Notes: a model not told the origin generated them from the sequence alone. A DNA stretch of 64,000 nucleotides from Acidobacteriota bacterium (GCA_028875725.1 JAPPCR010000023.1:248001-312000), one strand, 5' to 3'. Positions 25,936-35,116 are shown, numbered from the stretch's first letter. Program-made: numbers and translations.

Positions 25936-26415
25936 GAACCTGCCGCGCAGGCTCTCCTCGTCGGTCCGACCGGGAAGCTGATGGCCGAGATCGTCGAACC
26001 CCAGTTGGGGCGGCAGGCGGTGGGGGCCGATCCGAGAGTGGTCGCCCTGCTCAGGATGACGATTGACGACGTGGCCAAGGAAGTCGGCCTGACCCACCTG
26101 CTCAAGGGCAACGTGATCGTCATCGTGACGACGGGGACCGTGGACGCTCAAGCGCGTCGCTACGCCAACAGGGTCATGGCCGACTCCAACCTGGCGATCG
26201 TCCTGATCGACGGACGGGACCTGAAGACCATCGCCAGCAGACCGACCCGCATCGTCGACATCTTCGAGCGAGATCGCGAAACTGGGGCTCAGACACTCGT
26301 CGATCAGGAACTTCAACGCGAAGCGGACAGATCGTCCATGGCGGCCTCTCCCGTCATGGTCGGCTCGCGGGCGCGCCAGACAGGCGCCCGGCGGGGTCGT
26401 CCGCGCCGGGGATAG
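25933..26415 (+). CDS. Mrr-like restriction endonuclease domain fragment
   Basis: 160 residues. The middle part (GNVIVIVTTGTVDAQARRYAN, then LAIVLIDGRDLKTIAS and RIVDIFER) resembles the C-terminal end of Mrr-type PD-(D/E)xK nuclease domains (IVTTG...A..YA...-LIDG..L). The catalytic D and QxK strands, normally upstream, are missing, so it is a truncated, probably inactive gene. From about residue 115 the frame runs antisense into the DUF433/DUF5615 pair, so its last 40 residues are not genuine nuclease sequence. The start region is a copy of the promoter at 23172. Confidence 0.5.
   Translation: MEPAAQALLVGPTGKLMAEIVEPQLGRQAVGADPRVVALLRMTIDDVAKEVGLTHLLKGNVIVIVTTGTVDAQARRYANRVMADSNLAIVLIDGRDLKTIASRPTRIVDIFERDRETGAQTLVDQELQREADRSSMAASPVMVGSRARQTGARRGRPRRG
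26270..26316 (-). pseudogene. Remnant of a DUF5615 PIN-like toxin gene
   Basis: The TTG at 26316 overlaps the stop of the DUF433 gene and opens LKFLIDECLSP, the typical N-terminus of DUF5615 PIN-like toxins, which includes the first acidic residues of the active site. After about 14-16 residues the frame passes into the antisense of the Mrr-like fragment and loses all resemblance. The toxin has thus lost about 85 percent of its length at a junction near 26270-26290. Confidence 0.6.
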
Positions 26416-26642
26416 GCCCGCGCATAGATGGCCGCTAGCTCGATCTTCCTCTTCGTGAGCCGCGGAAACTCTTCGTGAATGGCTCGGGCACTGTCGCCGT
26501 TGGCCAGCATGTCGGCGATGTCGTGAACCGGAATGCGGGTCCCCTTGAAACAAGGTGCCCCTGACAACACGGCCTCATCGCACTCGACCGCATCGCGAGC
26601 GCTCGAAAGCACGGAGAGGCCTCTGCGCACCTCGCTCTTCAT
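26313..26642 (-). CDS. DUF433 antitoxin-like protein
   Basis: 109 residues. The DUF433 domain spans about 24-75: SGAPCFKGTRIPVHDIADML, then HEEFPRLTKRKIELAAIYA, a compact winged-helix-like fold found in antitoxins paired with DUF5615 toxins. The final 30 residues are proline/arginine-rich. Start at ATG 26642. The partner toxin directly downstream is truncated, so this is an orphan antitoxin. It lies 42 nt downstream of the TPP-enzyme gene on the same strand. Confidence 0.78.
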   Translation of the reverse strand: MKSEVRRGLSVLSSARDAVECDEAVLSGAPCFKGTRIPVHDIADMLANGDSARAIHEEFPRLTKRKIELAAIYARAYPRRGRPRRAPVWRAREPTMTGEAAMDDLSASR

Positions 26643-26683
26643 CGCGGCTCCTCCCGTTATCTTCCCCAGCACCGCAAAGAAGA

Positions 26684-28324
26684 TCAATAGCTGGAGATGC
26701 CGATCTCCTTCTCGGTGATGAACTCGAGCAGCGCCGGCGTCCCGGACTCGGTCGCCGCGATGCCGCGGCGGATCGCGGGCACGATCTCCGCCGCGTCGGT
26801 GACCCGTTCGCCGTAGCCGCCGAAGGCCTTCGCCATGTCGGCGTAGTGGCCGGAGATGTCCGTGCTGCGGTACTTCTCGGTTGCCACCTGCATGATCGGC
26901 AGTTCGATCGCCATCGAGAAGTTGTTGAACAGGATCGAGAGGATCGGCAGGCGTTCGCGCACCGCGGTCTCGAAGTCCATGCCGGTGAAGCCGATCGCGG
27001 CGTCGCCCCAGACGTTGATGCAGAGCTTGTCGGGCTGGGCCAGCTTGGCGCCCATCGCCAGGCCGAGGCCGTAGCCGAGCTGGGTCGTCTTTCCCCAGCC
27101 GATGTAGGAGAGCGGCGTCGTGCTGCGCCAGAACGGTGAGATCTGGTCCCGCGGCGAGCCGGCGTCGTGGGTGATGATCACGTTGTCGCGGTCGACCGTG
27201 TGCATCAGGTCCCAGAGCACCCGGTAGGGCGACAACGGCGCCGAGTCGGAAGTCAGCTTCGGCATCCACTCGTCGAGCCAGCCGGAGCGGATCCGCTCGA
27301 TCTCGGCCGGCACGGAGTCGGCCCGCGAGGCCGCGTGCGGCAGCGAGCGGCCCTCCAGCTCGGCGATCAGGGCCGCCAGCGTCAGCTTCGCGTCGCCCGC
27401 CACCACGCAGTCCGAGGCGACGTTCTTGTTCAGGTCGACCGGATCGAGCGTGGCGTGGACGTACTTCGCCTGCGGGTACTTGCCGAAGTAGAGGCCGAAC
27501 GCGGTGGTCGTGAAGCTGCAGCCGATGCCGAAGATCACGTCGGCCGCGCCCAGGAATTCGTGGACCGTCTTGGGCACCGCGCGGCCGCCCGAGCCGAGCG
27601 CAAGCGGATGGTCCTCGTTGAAGGCGCTCTTGCCGCCGAGGCTGGTCGTCACCGGCGCGTTCAGGAGTTCGGCCAGGCGCTGCAGCTCGTACCAGGCCTC
27701 GGCGTAGTGGACGCCCTGTCCCGCGTAGATCACCGGCCGCTCCGCCGCCGCCAGCATTTCCGCCGCGCGGCTCACCAGGTCCGGATCGGGACCCACGCGC
27801 ACGGTGCCGCTCGGCCGGGGACCGAGGTCGTCCGGCACGTCCTCGCCGAACACGTCCGCCGGCACCTCGACCATCACCGGTCCCGGTCGGCCCGAGCGGA
27901 GCTGGGTGAAGGCGCGGCGCATCACTTCGGGCAGCGCCCTGCCCATGCTGAGCGGCTCGCACCACTTCGTCACGTGCTGGAAGTTGGCCACCGCGTTGAA
28001 GTTCGGCGCCACGTGCATCGCCCGGCGGCTGTAACCCATCGGCATGACGAGGATGGGCGCCGACTCGCCGTAGGCCTGGGCCACGCCGCCGAAGGCGTTC
28101 TCGGTGCCCGGCCCGCTCTGCATCGTGAAGACGCCGAGCTGCCGGCCGGAGCTCAGCCGGCTGACGGCGTCGGCCATGTGCAGGCCGATCCGCTCCTGGC
28201 GGACGATCACGGTGCGGATGTCGGCCACCGCCGCGGCCTCGATAATCGGGTTGACCGGGTAGGCGAGGATGAACTCCACGCCCTCCCGCTTGAGGTACTC
28301 GGCGACGCCCTGGGCTACCTTCAC
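26684..28324 (-). CDS. Thiamine-diphosphate-dependent enzyme (acetolactate synthase-like)
   Basis: 546 residues with the three-domain POX/decarboxylase layout. The N-terminal PYR domain has the catalytic Glu in VIVRQERIGLHMADA (near 45) and QSGPGTENAFGG. The middle domain includes RPVIYAGQGVHYAEAW, and the C-terminal PP domain carries the TPP motif GDAAIGFTGMDFETA through ILFNN (near 440-470). It resembles acetolactate synthase large subunits and related benzoylformate or oxalyl-CoA decarboxylases, but no regulatory subunit is adjacent, so the reaction is unknown. GTG start with AGGAG upstream. Divergent from the Abhydrolase_10 gene. Confidence 0.88.
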   Translation of the reverse strand: MKVAQGVAEYLKREGVEFILAYPVNPIIEAAAVADIRTVIVRQERIGLHMADAVSRLSSGRQLGVFTMQSGPGTENAFGGVAQAYGESAPILVMPMGYSRRAMHVAPNFNAVANFQHVTKWCEPLSMGRALPEVMRRAFTQLRSGRPGPVMVEVPADVFGEDVPDDLGPRPSGTVRVGPDPDLVSRAAEMLAAAERPVIYAGQGVHYAEAWYELQRLAELLNAPVTTSLGGKSAFNEDHPLALGSGGRAVPKTVHEFLGAADVIFGIGCSFTTTAFGLYFGKYPQAKYVHATLDPVDLNKNVASDCVVAGDAKLTLAALIAELEGRSLPHAASRADSVPAEIERIRSGWLDEWMPKLTSDSAPLSPYRVLWDLMHTVDRDNVIITHDAGSPRDQISPFWRSTTPLSYIGWGKTTQLGYGLGLAMGAKLAQPDKLCINVWGDAAIGFTGMDFETAVRERLPILSILFNNFSMAIELPIMQVATEKYRSTDISGHYADMAKAFGGYGERVTDAAEIVPAIRRGIAATESGTPALLEFITEKEIGISSY

Positions 28325-28400
28325 GCTGGAACTCCTGTTGTCAACGGGCGGCTACGATACCCGGAACCAGGAACGTTCCAGAAGCTGGAGGACACAAGAG

Positions 28401-29798
28401 ATGGAAGACACCGCGAAGAGGATCAGCCAGATGACGATTGCAGCGGTCCTGCTGGCGCTCGGCGCGGCCTTCGCCGTCACCCCGAACGCGCCAACCCTTT
28501 CCGGGCCCATCGCGGGCGGGGAACGCGGCACGCCGTTCGCCGCCGTGAACGTGGCGGATCGCGGCTATCTGACCGAGGAGTACTTCCTCGAGGGCGAGGC
28601 GACCGCGTACGAGCTCGCCTCTGGCGCTCAGGGAGCGGACGGCCAGTGGAGGACCCGGGCGTCCACCGACAAGGCCGATTTCAAGACACGCCTGCTGGTG
28701 GTCCGGCCGCAAGACGCGTCGGCATTCAACGGCACGGTCATCGTCTTCTGGCTGAACGTCACCGCCGGCTTCGAACTGGGTTCCGCCAGTGACGAGGCCC
28801 TGCGCGGCTATGCCTGGGTGGGCGTATCCGCGCAAAAGGTCGGTGTCCACGGCTTCCCCCAGAATCCCGGCGGACTCAAGGCGTGGGACCCGAAACGCTA
28901 CGGCTCGCTCGAGCATCCCGGGGACGCCTACTCCTACGACATCTTCACCCAGGTCGCGAGAGCCATCGGTCCGGAGCGCGACCGGCAAGGCCTGGACCCG
29001 ATGGGCGGCCTCGAGGTCGAGCGCCTGATCGCCGCCGGCGCTTCCCAGTCGGCCGCGCGGTTGCGCACGTACATCAACGGCGTCCACCCGCTGACCGAGA
29101 TGTTCGATGGCTACCTGCCGTTCATCGACTTCGGCGGCGTGGTGCCGTTCGCGTCCGAGCGTGGCGGCGGACGGCGGGGACGCAGTCTCGCGTCGATCCG
29201 ATCCGACCTGGACGTCCCGGTGATCGTCGTGAACTCGGAAACCGAGTTGACCAGCTACCACCCCATCCGCGAGGCGGACTCGGCCCGCTTCCGTCTCTGG
29301 GAGGTGCCGGGGACGTCGCACGTATCCGCGGCGCGACCGAAGGAACGCACGGTCGAAGGCTCCAACTGGCTGTCCTACACGCCGGTGTACCAGGCCGCGA
29401 TCAGGCATCTGCACCGCTGGATCAGGGACGGTGTCGAACCACCGACCATGCCGCGCGTGGAGATGAAGGCCGGCGATCCGAATCCCGAGGTCGTCCGGGA
29501 CGAACACGGCAACGGCAAGGGCGGCATTCGGCTGCCGGAGCTCGAGGCGCCGACCGCCTCGCACAGCGGATTCGGCACGCAGAGGGAGGGGACGCGGTTC
29601 GGCTTCCTGTACGGCACGGCGACCGATTTCGACAGCGAACAGCTAGCGGCCCTGTACCCGGACAGCAAGCACTATCTCGATGCCTGGAACGCGGCACTGG
29701 ACCGTTCGATCGAGCAGGGCATGATCCTGCCCGAGGACGCGCCAGCGATGCGGCAGCGGACCGCGGCCTGGGCGGCGCGGCTGGATCAGAGGCCGTAG
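28401..29798 (+). CDS. Alpha/beta-hydrolase domain protein (Abhydrolase_10 type)
   Basis: 465 residues; an N-terminal hydrophobic stretch (MTIAAVLLALGAAFAV) suggests export. The sequence follows the Abhydrolase_10 family: DFKTRLLVVRP, VFWLNVTAGFELG, the nucleophile elbow AAGASQSAARLRTYING (Ser in GASQS), IVVNSETELTSY for the acid region, and WEVPGTSHVS for the catalytic His. Substrate unknown. GGAGG precedes ATG 28401. Its last 13 nt overlap the convergent epimerase gene. Confidence 0.85.
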   Translation: MEDTAKRISQMTIAAVLLALGAAFAVTPNAPTLSGPIAGGERGTPFAAVNVADRGYLTEEYFLEGEATAYELASGAQGADGQWRTRASTDKADFKTRLLVVRPQDASAFNGTVIVFWLNVTAGFELGSASDEALRGYAWVGVSAQKVGVHGFPQNPGGLKAWDPKRYGSLEHPGDAYSYDIFTQVARAIGPERDRQGLDPMGGLEVERLIAAGASQSAARLRTYINGVHPLTEMFDGYLPFIDFGGVVPFASERGGGRRGRSLASIRSDLDVPVIVVNSETELTSYHPIREADSARFRLWEVPGTSHVSAARPKERTVEGSNWLSYTPVYQAAIRHLHRWIRDGVEPPTMPRVEMKAGDPNPEVVRDEHGNGKGGIRLPELEAPTASHSGFGTQREGTRFGFLYGTATDFDSEQLAALYPDSKHYLDAWNAALDRSIEQGMILPEDAPAMRQRTAAWAARLDQRP

Positions 29799-30757
29799 TA
29801 GCCGCGGTACCAATCGACGAAACGGGGGATGCCGACGGCGATCGCGGTCGTCGGCTCGTAGCCGAGGTACTCCCTGGCGCGCGTCAGGTCGGCTGACGTC
29901 CGCACGACGTCGCCCGGCTGCATCGGCAGGAACTCCTTGTCGGCCTCGCGACCGCAACTGCGTTCGATCTGCCGGATGAACTCCATCAGTTCCTCGGTGC
30001 GGCCGGCGGCGAGGTTGCAGACGAGGTCCTCGTGGTTGCGGTCGATCGCCGAGACGACGCCGGCGACGATGTCGTCGATGTAGGTGAAGTCCCGGTGCAT
30101 CCGGCCGTGCCCGAAGACGTTGATCGGCTCCCCGCGGAGCAGGGCGCCGGTGAAGAGAAACAGGGCCATGTCGGGCCGGCCCCAGGGGCCGTAAACGGTG
30201 AAGAAGCGCAGACCGGTCACGCGCACGCCGTAGAGGTGGTGGTACACGGACGCCATCAGCTCGTTCATCTTCTTCGTCGCGCCGTAGAGCGAGCGCTGGG
30301 AAGACGTGCTGTCCGTTTCACTCAGCCGATCGCGCGTGCTGTCGCCGTAGACCGAGCTGCTCGAGGCGTAGATCAGGCCGCCGACCTCGTGGTCGCGGCA
30401 CAGTTCGAGGACGTACGTGAAGGCCTGCACGTTGTCGCGCACGAACTGGTTCGGATGGTCGATCGAGTGCCGCACACCGGCCTGGGCCGCGAGGTGGCAG
30501 ACCCTGGTCTCCGTGCCGGAGACGCCGCGGACGAGGTCGTCGAAGGCGTCCTGCAGGGCCTCCCGGTCGCCGACGTCGGCACGCACCAGGCGGAAGTTGG
30601 GTTGCTCCTCGAGGATCGCGTTGCGCCGCTCCTTGAGCTGGGGGTCGTAGTACGGATTGAAGTTGTCGTAGCCGATCACCTCGTCGCCACGCTCAAGCAG
30701 GGCCCTGGCCACGTTGAAGCCGATGAATCCGGCGCTGCCGGTCAGCAGGACCTTCAC
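29786..30757 (-). CDS. NAD-dependent sugar epimerase (UDP-glucuronate 4-epimerase-like)
   Basis: 323 residues of the extended short-chain dehydrogenase family. The NAD motif TGSAGFIGFNVA is at residues 6-17, YDNFNPYYDPQLKERR near 30, HLAAQAGVRHSI near 90, then the catalytic Ser in IYASSSSVYG and YxxxK in YGATKKMNE. VYGPWGRPDMALFLF and HRDFTYIDDIV place it near UDP-glucuronate epimerases. It may supply sugars for envelope polysaccharide. Its start overlaps the stop of the giant GlmS-like gene, so the two amino-sugar/sugar genes form an operon. Confidence 0.9.
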   Translation of the reverse strand: MKVLLTGSAGFIGFNVARALLERGDEVIGYDNFNPYYDPQLKERRNAILEEQPNFRLVRADVGDREALQDAFDDLVRGVSGTETRVCHLAAQAGVRHSIDHPNQFVRDNVQAFTYVLELCRDHEVGGLIYASSSSVYGDSTRDRLSETDSTSSQRSLYGATKKMNELMASVYHHLYGVRVTGLRFFTVYGPWGRPDMALFLFTGALLRGEPINVFGHGRMHRDFTYIDDIVAGVVSAIDRNHEDLVCNLAAGRTEELMEFIRQIERSCGREADKEFLPMQPGDVVRTSADLTRAREYLGYEPTTAIAVGIPRFVDWYRGYYGL

Positions 30758-33700
30758 GAGACGCCTCCGGTCGGGGCACTCCGCCAGCGCTCAGCGAGCT
30801 GGGCCACGGGGTCGATCAACAGGTCCTCGACGGGGAGTTCGGCGAGCAGCCGGTCGTCGAAGTCGGGCGCTTTCCTGAGCACGTGGTCCCGGAGACCGTC
30901 GTATCGCTCGCGGTAGTCCGACAGCAGGCGCCGCATCGCGGGAGCTTCCGCCCGTTCCCGGAAGCGCACGTGGATCAGGACGAGGGCCGAGACTCCGCCG
31001 TCCGTGAACTCCGGCACGACGATGAAGACCCGTCCGTCGGTCCGCCCTCGGGCCGCCATCAGCCGGCCTTCGACCGCCACCGCGTACTTGGTGCCCTGGA
31101 GCAGCGGTTGCCGGACCGTCCGCGACTGGAGGTCGCGGCAGAGGCCGCCGGCGCGCAGGACCCGAATCGTGGCGTCGTCGCCAGGCGGCGGGCCGTCGCC
31201 GCCCGCCCGGAGCCGGTAGCGGACGTAGCCGAGAACCTGGTCGACGAAGGGGTCGAGCGCGTTCATCGTCCGCCGATCCTCGACCGAGATCGACTCCTCC
31301 GGTGAACCGGCCTGGTGGGTCGCCGCCGCCAGGGACATCCGGCCGAGAGTCTGGTCGTGCCGCGAGATGCCCACGGTGACCGTCTTCGCCTGGTGCTTGA
31401 TCGTGTCGATGTGCCGGGTGAGGTCGTCGATCGCCGGAGTGAGAGCACCTCGCAACGCCCCCAGTGCGTTCTCTTCGCCGCCGTCGGCAGCGCCACGCAG
31501 CCCGTCGAGGGCCACCGCCAGCCGCACCGCCCTGCCGACGTGCAGGTTGCCGTCGTACCGGTCGCCGGCCAGGCCTTCGCCGACGGCGTCGATGTCGGCG
31601 CCGGCGACCTCGCGCAGTCGAGCCACCGGCCGCGCCTTGCCCCCGGCGACCACGTCGTCCACCGCCGTGCGAATCGCCCGCAGCGGCCTGGCGAGGTCGT
31701 CGATGGCGAGGGCCGCGTAGTAGCCGAACAGGTGACCGACGACTGTCGCCAGCACGAAGGACAGCTCGGGCGGCACCTCGGGCACTTCGATCGCCGCAGC
31801 CGCGGACGGGAACGCCGCGCCCTCGGAGGCGATGACGATCGGCGTCGCCCGGTGCGCGCGGTAGACGTCGATCTCCTTGCGCGTGTCAGCCGCCGTCGAG
31901 CCCTGGACTCCGGTCGCGCAGACCAGGATGAGGGGCTCGGACGACAGGTCGATGTGCTTCTTGTCTTCCGTGGCGTCGCAGGCGATCGCCTTGTAGCAGA
32001 GCTCGGAGAGCTTGATCCGGATCTCCTCCGCGGCGATCCGGTCAAGGCCGTTACCGACAACCGACCAGTCCCGCAATCGCGGCGCGTACTCCCTGGCGGC
32101 AGCGGCGATCGCGGGTCGCAGGGTCAGAGTGCGCTCCATCGCGCCGGGCAGGTTCCGCAGTTCCCGCAGAAGGCGGTCGGCGGCGGGGCGTTCGTCCGGC
32201 CCGCCCGCGACCTGGTCGGCGATTGCCACGGCGAGCAGCATCCCCGCTGCGATCTGGGAGTAGAAGGCCTTGGTGGACGCAACACTCATCTCGACGTCCC
32301 GCCCGTCCGAGGTGTAGAGCACACCGTCCGCCCGGTCCGCCAGATCCGAGTTGCGGCGGTTCACGATCGCGATCGCGCGGGCGCCCCGCCGCTGCGCCAG
32401 GTTGACCGTGCGCAGCGTGTCCGTCGTCGTGCCGGACTGGCTGACCGCGACGACCAGGGTGTCGCGCATGTCAGGCGCCAGGTGGAAGCCCGAGAGCTCG
32501 GTGGCCGGCATCGCGTCGACCCGGGGGCGGCTGAGGCCACGCTCGCGCAGACGTCCCTCGATCGCCACGGCGATGCCCTGACCGGCGACGGCCGCTGTGC
32601 CCTGACCGGTGACGACGATGCGCGCAACCGCCCCCTCCCGCAGGCCGCGCGCAACCACCTCCGGCAACGTCGGCTCACCGACCGAAACCCGCAGGCGCCC
32701 GGTCGCGTCCTCCCGCAGCTTGCCGCGCACCGTGTTGCGCACGGAACGCGGCGCCTCGCTGATCTCCTTGAGCAGGAAGTGAGGGAACTCGCCCCGGTCG
32801 ATGTCGCGGGTCGTGATTTCGGCATGATCGAGCTCTTCCGGCACCAACGGCAGCGGCGAGCCTCCGGCCGAGTACCGCTCGATGCCCTCGAGTTCGCCGG
32901 CGCGATCGGCGTCGAGTACGGCGATCTGGCCCCAACCGGCGCCGGCGCGGTCCGGTTCCGCCTCGCCGTCCAGACGCAGCCAGGTCGAGCTCTCCTCGAC
33001 CAGGCCGTAGGGTTCGCTGGCGACCACGAAGGCGTGATCGGCCAGCCCGACGTAGAGACCCTGGCCGCTGCCCTGGGTCGCCAGGTAGAGCCGTGACGGA
33101 TCGTCCCAGGTGAGCGCACCGAGAGCGAGCGAACCCTCGAACGCGGCCACGGTCGCGCGGAAGGCGTCGAAGGCCGTGTCGCCGCCGGCCAGCCGGCGCG
33201 ACATGAGAACCGGCATCACCTTCGCGTCCGTGGTGATGCGCGAGTCGAACTCCAGGCTCTCGAGCACCGTCAGGTCGGCGTGGTTGTCGATGTCGCCGTT
33301 GATCGCCGCGATCACCTGGGGCGGCCGCTCCGCGTCGTTCAGCGGATGCGCGTTCGCCTCGTTGATCCGGCCGACGCTGGCCCAGCGCGTGTGCCCGAGC
33401 ACGGCCGCCTCGACGTCCGGGCTCCCGACCGCCGCCGCCAGCAACGGATCGGAGGCGACCGCGTCGCGCAGAAAACGGACGTTGTCGCCCAGTTCCCCGA
33501 TCTCCTCCGCGCACTTGTAGACCAGGCCGATCCGTGCTCCACTCAACAGAACCGCGCGATGACCGAACAACGGATCCCCGGCGCGGCCGTCGAGTTCGGC
33601 ACGGATCGCCGGATCGTCCGGGTCGACGCCGTGCCCGGAGAGCAGGAGGAACAGCCCGGCCGAGTCCCGGCCGCGGATCTCGAGCCGGTCGAGCGAGGAG

Positions 33701-34197
33701 AAGGCCTGCTGAACGGCGATCAGAACGTCGAGCCCGGCGTCGCTGACACCGGCCGGCACCAGTGCGTCCACTTCAACCGCGGTCCGTAGCCGGTCGCGGC
33801 GAATCGCCCACTCTGCGTCGGCCAACGCCGCCGCGGCCCGATTCACCGCCTCCAGGCCGGCATCGCCGAAGCGCGCAGCACCGGCATCGAGGCTGACTTG
33901 CAGCCGGCTCACCGCCGCGGAGCAGGGCGCCAGGGCATCGGCGATCGCGGCCCGCAGCGATTCGTCGCGCACGAGGGACCGAACAGCCGGGCGGGCCCGC
34001 AACCGCCGGTCCCAGTCGGCCAGTCCGGATGCCGCGGCCGAAAGGGACGAGGCCAGCTCCTGCGCCTCGGCGCGGCCGCTATCGCGAACCGCGGCCCCGG
34101 CGGCTCGGCCGGCGGCCGCGAGGCCCTCCAGCAGCTCGCGCGAGTCGATCGCCGGTCCGGGGTGGGGGCGCATCAGGATGCCGACGATCCCGCACAT
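30754..34197 (-). CDS. Giant GlmS-like protein (glutamine amidotransferase plus two SIS domains, extended)
   Basis: 1147 residues, about 540 longer than glucosamine-6-phosphate synthase. It starts MCGIVGIL with the Ntn nucleophile Cys2. A helical alanine-rich insert (about 20-165) follows before the amidotransferase resumes: RGRDSAG (near 178), GHTRWASVG (near 272), NGDIDNHADL (near 305). Two SIS sugar-isomerase domains follow: VVTGQGTAA, VSQSGTTTDT (near 590), SVASTKAFYSQ (near 643), then VVGNGLDRIAAEEIRIKLSE. A C-terminal extension of roughly 270 residues replaces the conserved GlmS tail. It is probably an aminosugar synthase variant or a distinct enzyme. Divergent from the nitrilase gene; a TAAGCT -10-like box is 10 nt upstream. 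Confidence 0.8.
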   Translation of the reverse strand: MCGIVGILMRPHPGPAIDSRELLEGLAAAGRAAGAAVRDSGRAEAQELASSLSAAASGLADWDRRLRARPAVRSLVRDESLRAAIADALAPCSAAVSRLQVSLDAGAARFGDAGLEAVNRAAAALADAEWAIRRDRLRTAVEVDALVPAGVSDAGLDVLIAVQQAFSSLDRLEIRGRDSAGLFLLLSGHGVDPDDPAIRAELDGRAGDPLFGHRAVLLSGARIGLVYKCAEEIGELGDNVRFLRDAVASDPLLAAAVGSPDVEAAVLGHTRWASVGRINEANAHPLNDAERPPQVIAAINGDIDNHADLTVLESLEFDSRITTDAKVMPVLMSRRLAGGDTAFDAFRATVAAFEGSLALGALTWDDPSRLYLATQGSGQGLYVGLADHAFVVASEPYGLVEESSTWLRLDGEAEPDRAGAGWGQIAVLDADRAGELEGIERYSAGGSPLPLVPEELDHAEITTRDIDRGEFPHFLLKEISEAPRSVRNTVRGKLREDATGRLRVSVGEPTLPEVVARGLREGAVARIVVTGQGTAAVAGQGIAVAIEGRLRERGLSRPRVDAMPATELSGFHLAPDMRDTLVVAVSQSGTTTDTLRTVNLAQRRGARAIAIVNRRNSDLADRADGVLYTSDGRDVEMSVASTKAFYSQIAAGMLLAVAIADQVAGGPDERPAADRLLRELRNLPGAMERTLTLRPAIAAAAREYAPRLRDWSVVGNGLDRIAAEEIRIKLSELCYKAIACDATEDKKHIDLSSEPLILVCATGVQGSTAADTRKEIDVYRAHRATPIVIASEGAAFPSAAAAIEVPEVPPELSFVLATVVGHLFGYYAALAIDDLARPLRAIRTAVDDVVAGGKARPVARLREVAGADIDAVGEGLAGDRYDGNLHVGRAVRLAVALDGLRGAADGGEENALGALRGALTPAIDDLTRHIDTIKHQAKTVTVGISRHDQTLGRMSLAAATHQAGSPEESISVEDRRTMNALDPFVDQVLGYVRYRLRAGGDGPPPGDDATIRVLRAGGLCRDLQSRTVRQPLLQGTKYAVAVEGRLMAARGRTDGRVFIVVPEFTDGGVSALVLIHVRFRERAEAPAMRRLLSDYRERYDGLRDHVLRKAPDFDDRLLAELPVEDLLIDPVAQLAERWRSAPTGGVS

Positions 34198-34267
34198 GGG
34201 TTCCCGAAGCTTAGCCCGGATCCCATCCAGCGACGCTAAGCTCGCACCCTCGGGAGATCCGACCGGA

Positions 34268-35101
34268 ATGCAGGACACATCGACATTCCTCGCCGCGGTG
34301 GTCCAGATGGGCTCCACCTCGGACGAGCAGGCGAACTGGGAAGCCGCCCGGCACTGGATCGAGACAGCCGCGGACCGCGGAGCCACGTTCGTGTCCACGC
34401 CCGAGAACACGAACTACCTCGGGCCGCACAAGGAGAAAGTCGAGCTGGCCGAGCCGACCTCGGGCGCCACCTGCGCCCGCTTCGCCGGCCTGGCCCGGGA
34501 CCGCGGCATCTACCTCCTGCTCGGCTCCTACAACGAGAAGGCGCCGGACGAGAGCGAGCGCTGCTACAACACGAGCGTCCTGTTCGACCCGCAGGGGGAG
34601 ATCGTCGCCACCTACCGCAAGATCCACCTCTTCGACGTCGACGTCTCCCCGGAGGTCCGGTTCCTGGAGTCGAAGACGGCCGTACCCGGCGAGGACGTCG
34701 TGACGGTCGACACGCCGTTTGCGCGGCTCGGCCTCACGATCTGCTACGACATGCGCTTCCCCGAGCTCTACCTGAAGCTGGCCCGGAACGGCGCCGAGGT
34801 CCTGACCGTCCCTTCGGCCTTCACCCTGATGACCGGCAAGGATCACTGGTTCCCGCTGCTGCGGGCCCGGGCGATCGAAACCCAGTGCTACGTGCTGGCT
34901 GCGGCGCAGACCGGCCGCCACGACGACCGCGGGCTGCGCCACAGCTACGGCCACTCCGTGATCATCGACCCGTGGGGCCACGTCCTGGCCGATGCCGGCG
35001 ACGGGCCCGGCATCGCGATCGCGGAGATCGACCGCAGCCGCGTCGCCGAGGTGCGGCGCTCGATGCCGGTCGCCTCGCACCGCAGGCTGCCGATCGGCTG
35101 A
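34268..35101 (+). CDS. Nitrilase-superfamily amidohydrolase (Nit1-like)
   Basis: 277 residues. The catalytic Glu-Lys-Cys triad is seen in STPENTNYLG (near 45), TYRKIHLFDVDV (near 120) and TICYDMRFPELY (near 160). The close pattern SKTAVPGEDVVTVDTPFARLGL is typical of the Nit1/Nit2 branch that hydrolyses deaminated glutathione or omega-amides. It is not a classical nitrilase, so a link to the nitrile hydratase operon 11 kb away is not supported. Start ATG 34268 has GGGAG upstream; earlier in-frame codons overlap the divergent GlmS-like gene. It is followed after 15 nt by a permease gene. Confidence 0.9.
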   Translation: MQDTSTFLAAVVQMGSTSDEQANWEAARHWIETAADRGATFVSTPENTNYLGPHKEKVELAEPTSGATCARFAGLARDRGIYLLLGSYNEKAPDESERCYNTSVLFDPQGEIVATYRKIHLFDVDVSPEVRFLESKTAVPGEDVVTVDTPFARLGLTICYDMRFPELYLKLARNGAEVLTVPSAFTLMTGKDHWFPLLRARAIETQCYVLAAAQTGRHDDRGLRHSYGHSVIIDPWGHVLADAGDGPGIAIAEIDRSRVAEVRRSMPVASHRRLPIG

Positions 35102-35116
35102 GCTCCGAGTCGGGCG

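Noticed and set aside
34268-35101. Functional link between the nitrilase-like gene and the nitrile hydratase operon
   Set aside because: The protein belongs to the Nit1/Nit2 amidase branch, not to true nitrilases, and is 11 kb away.
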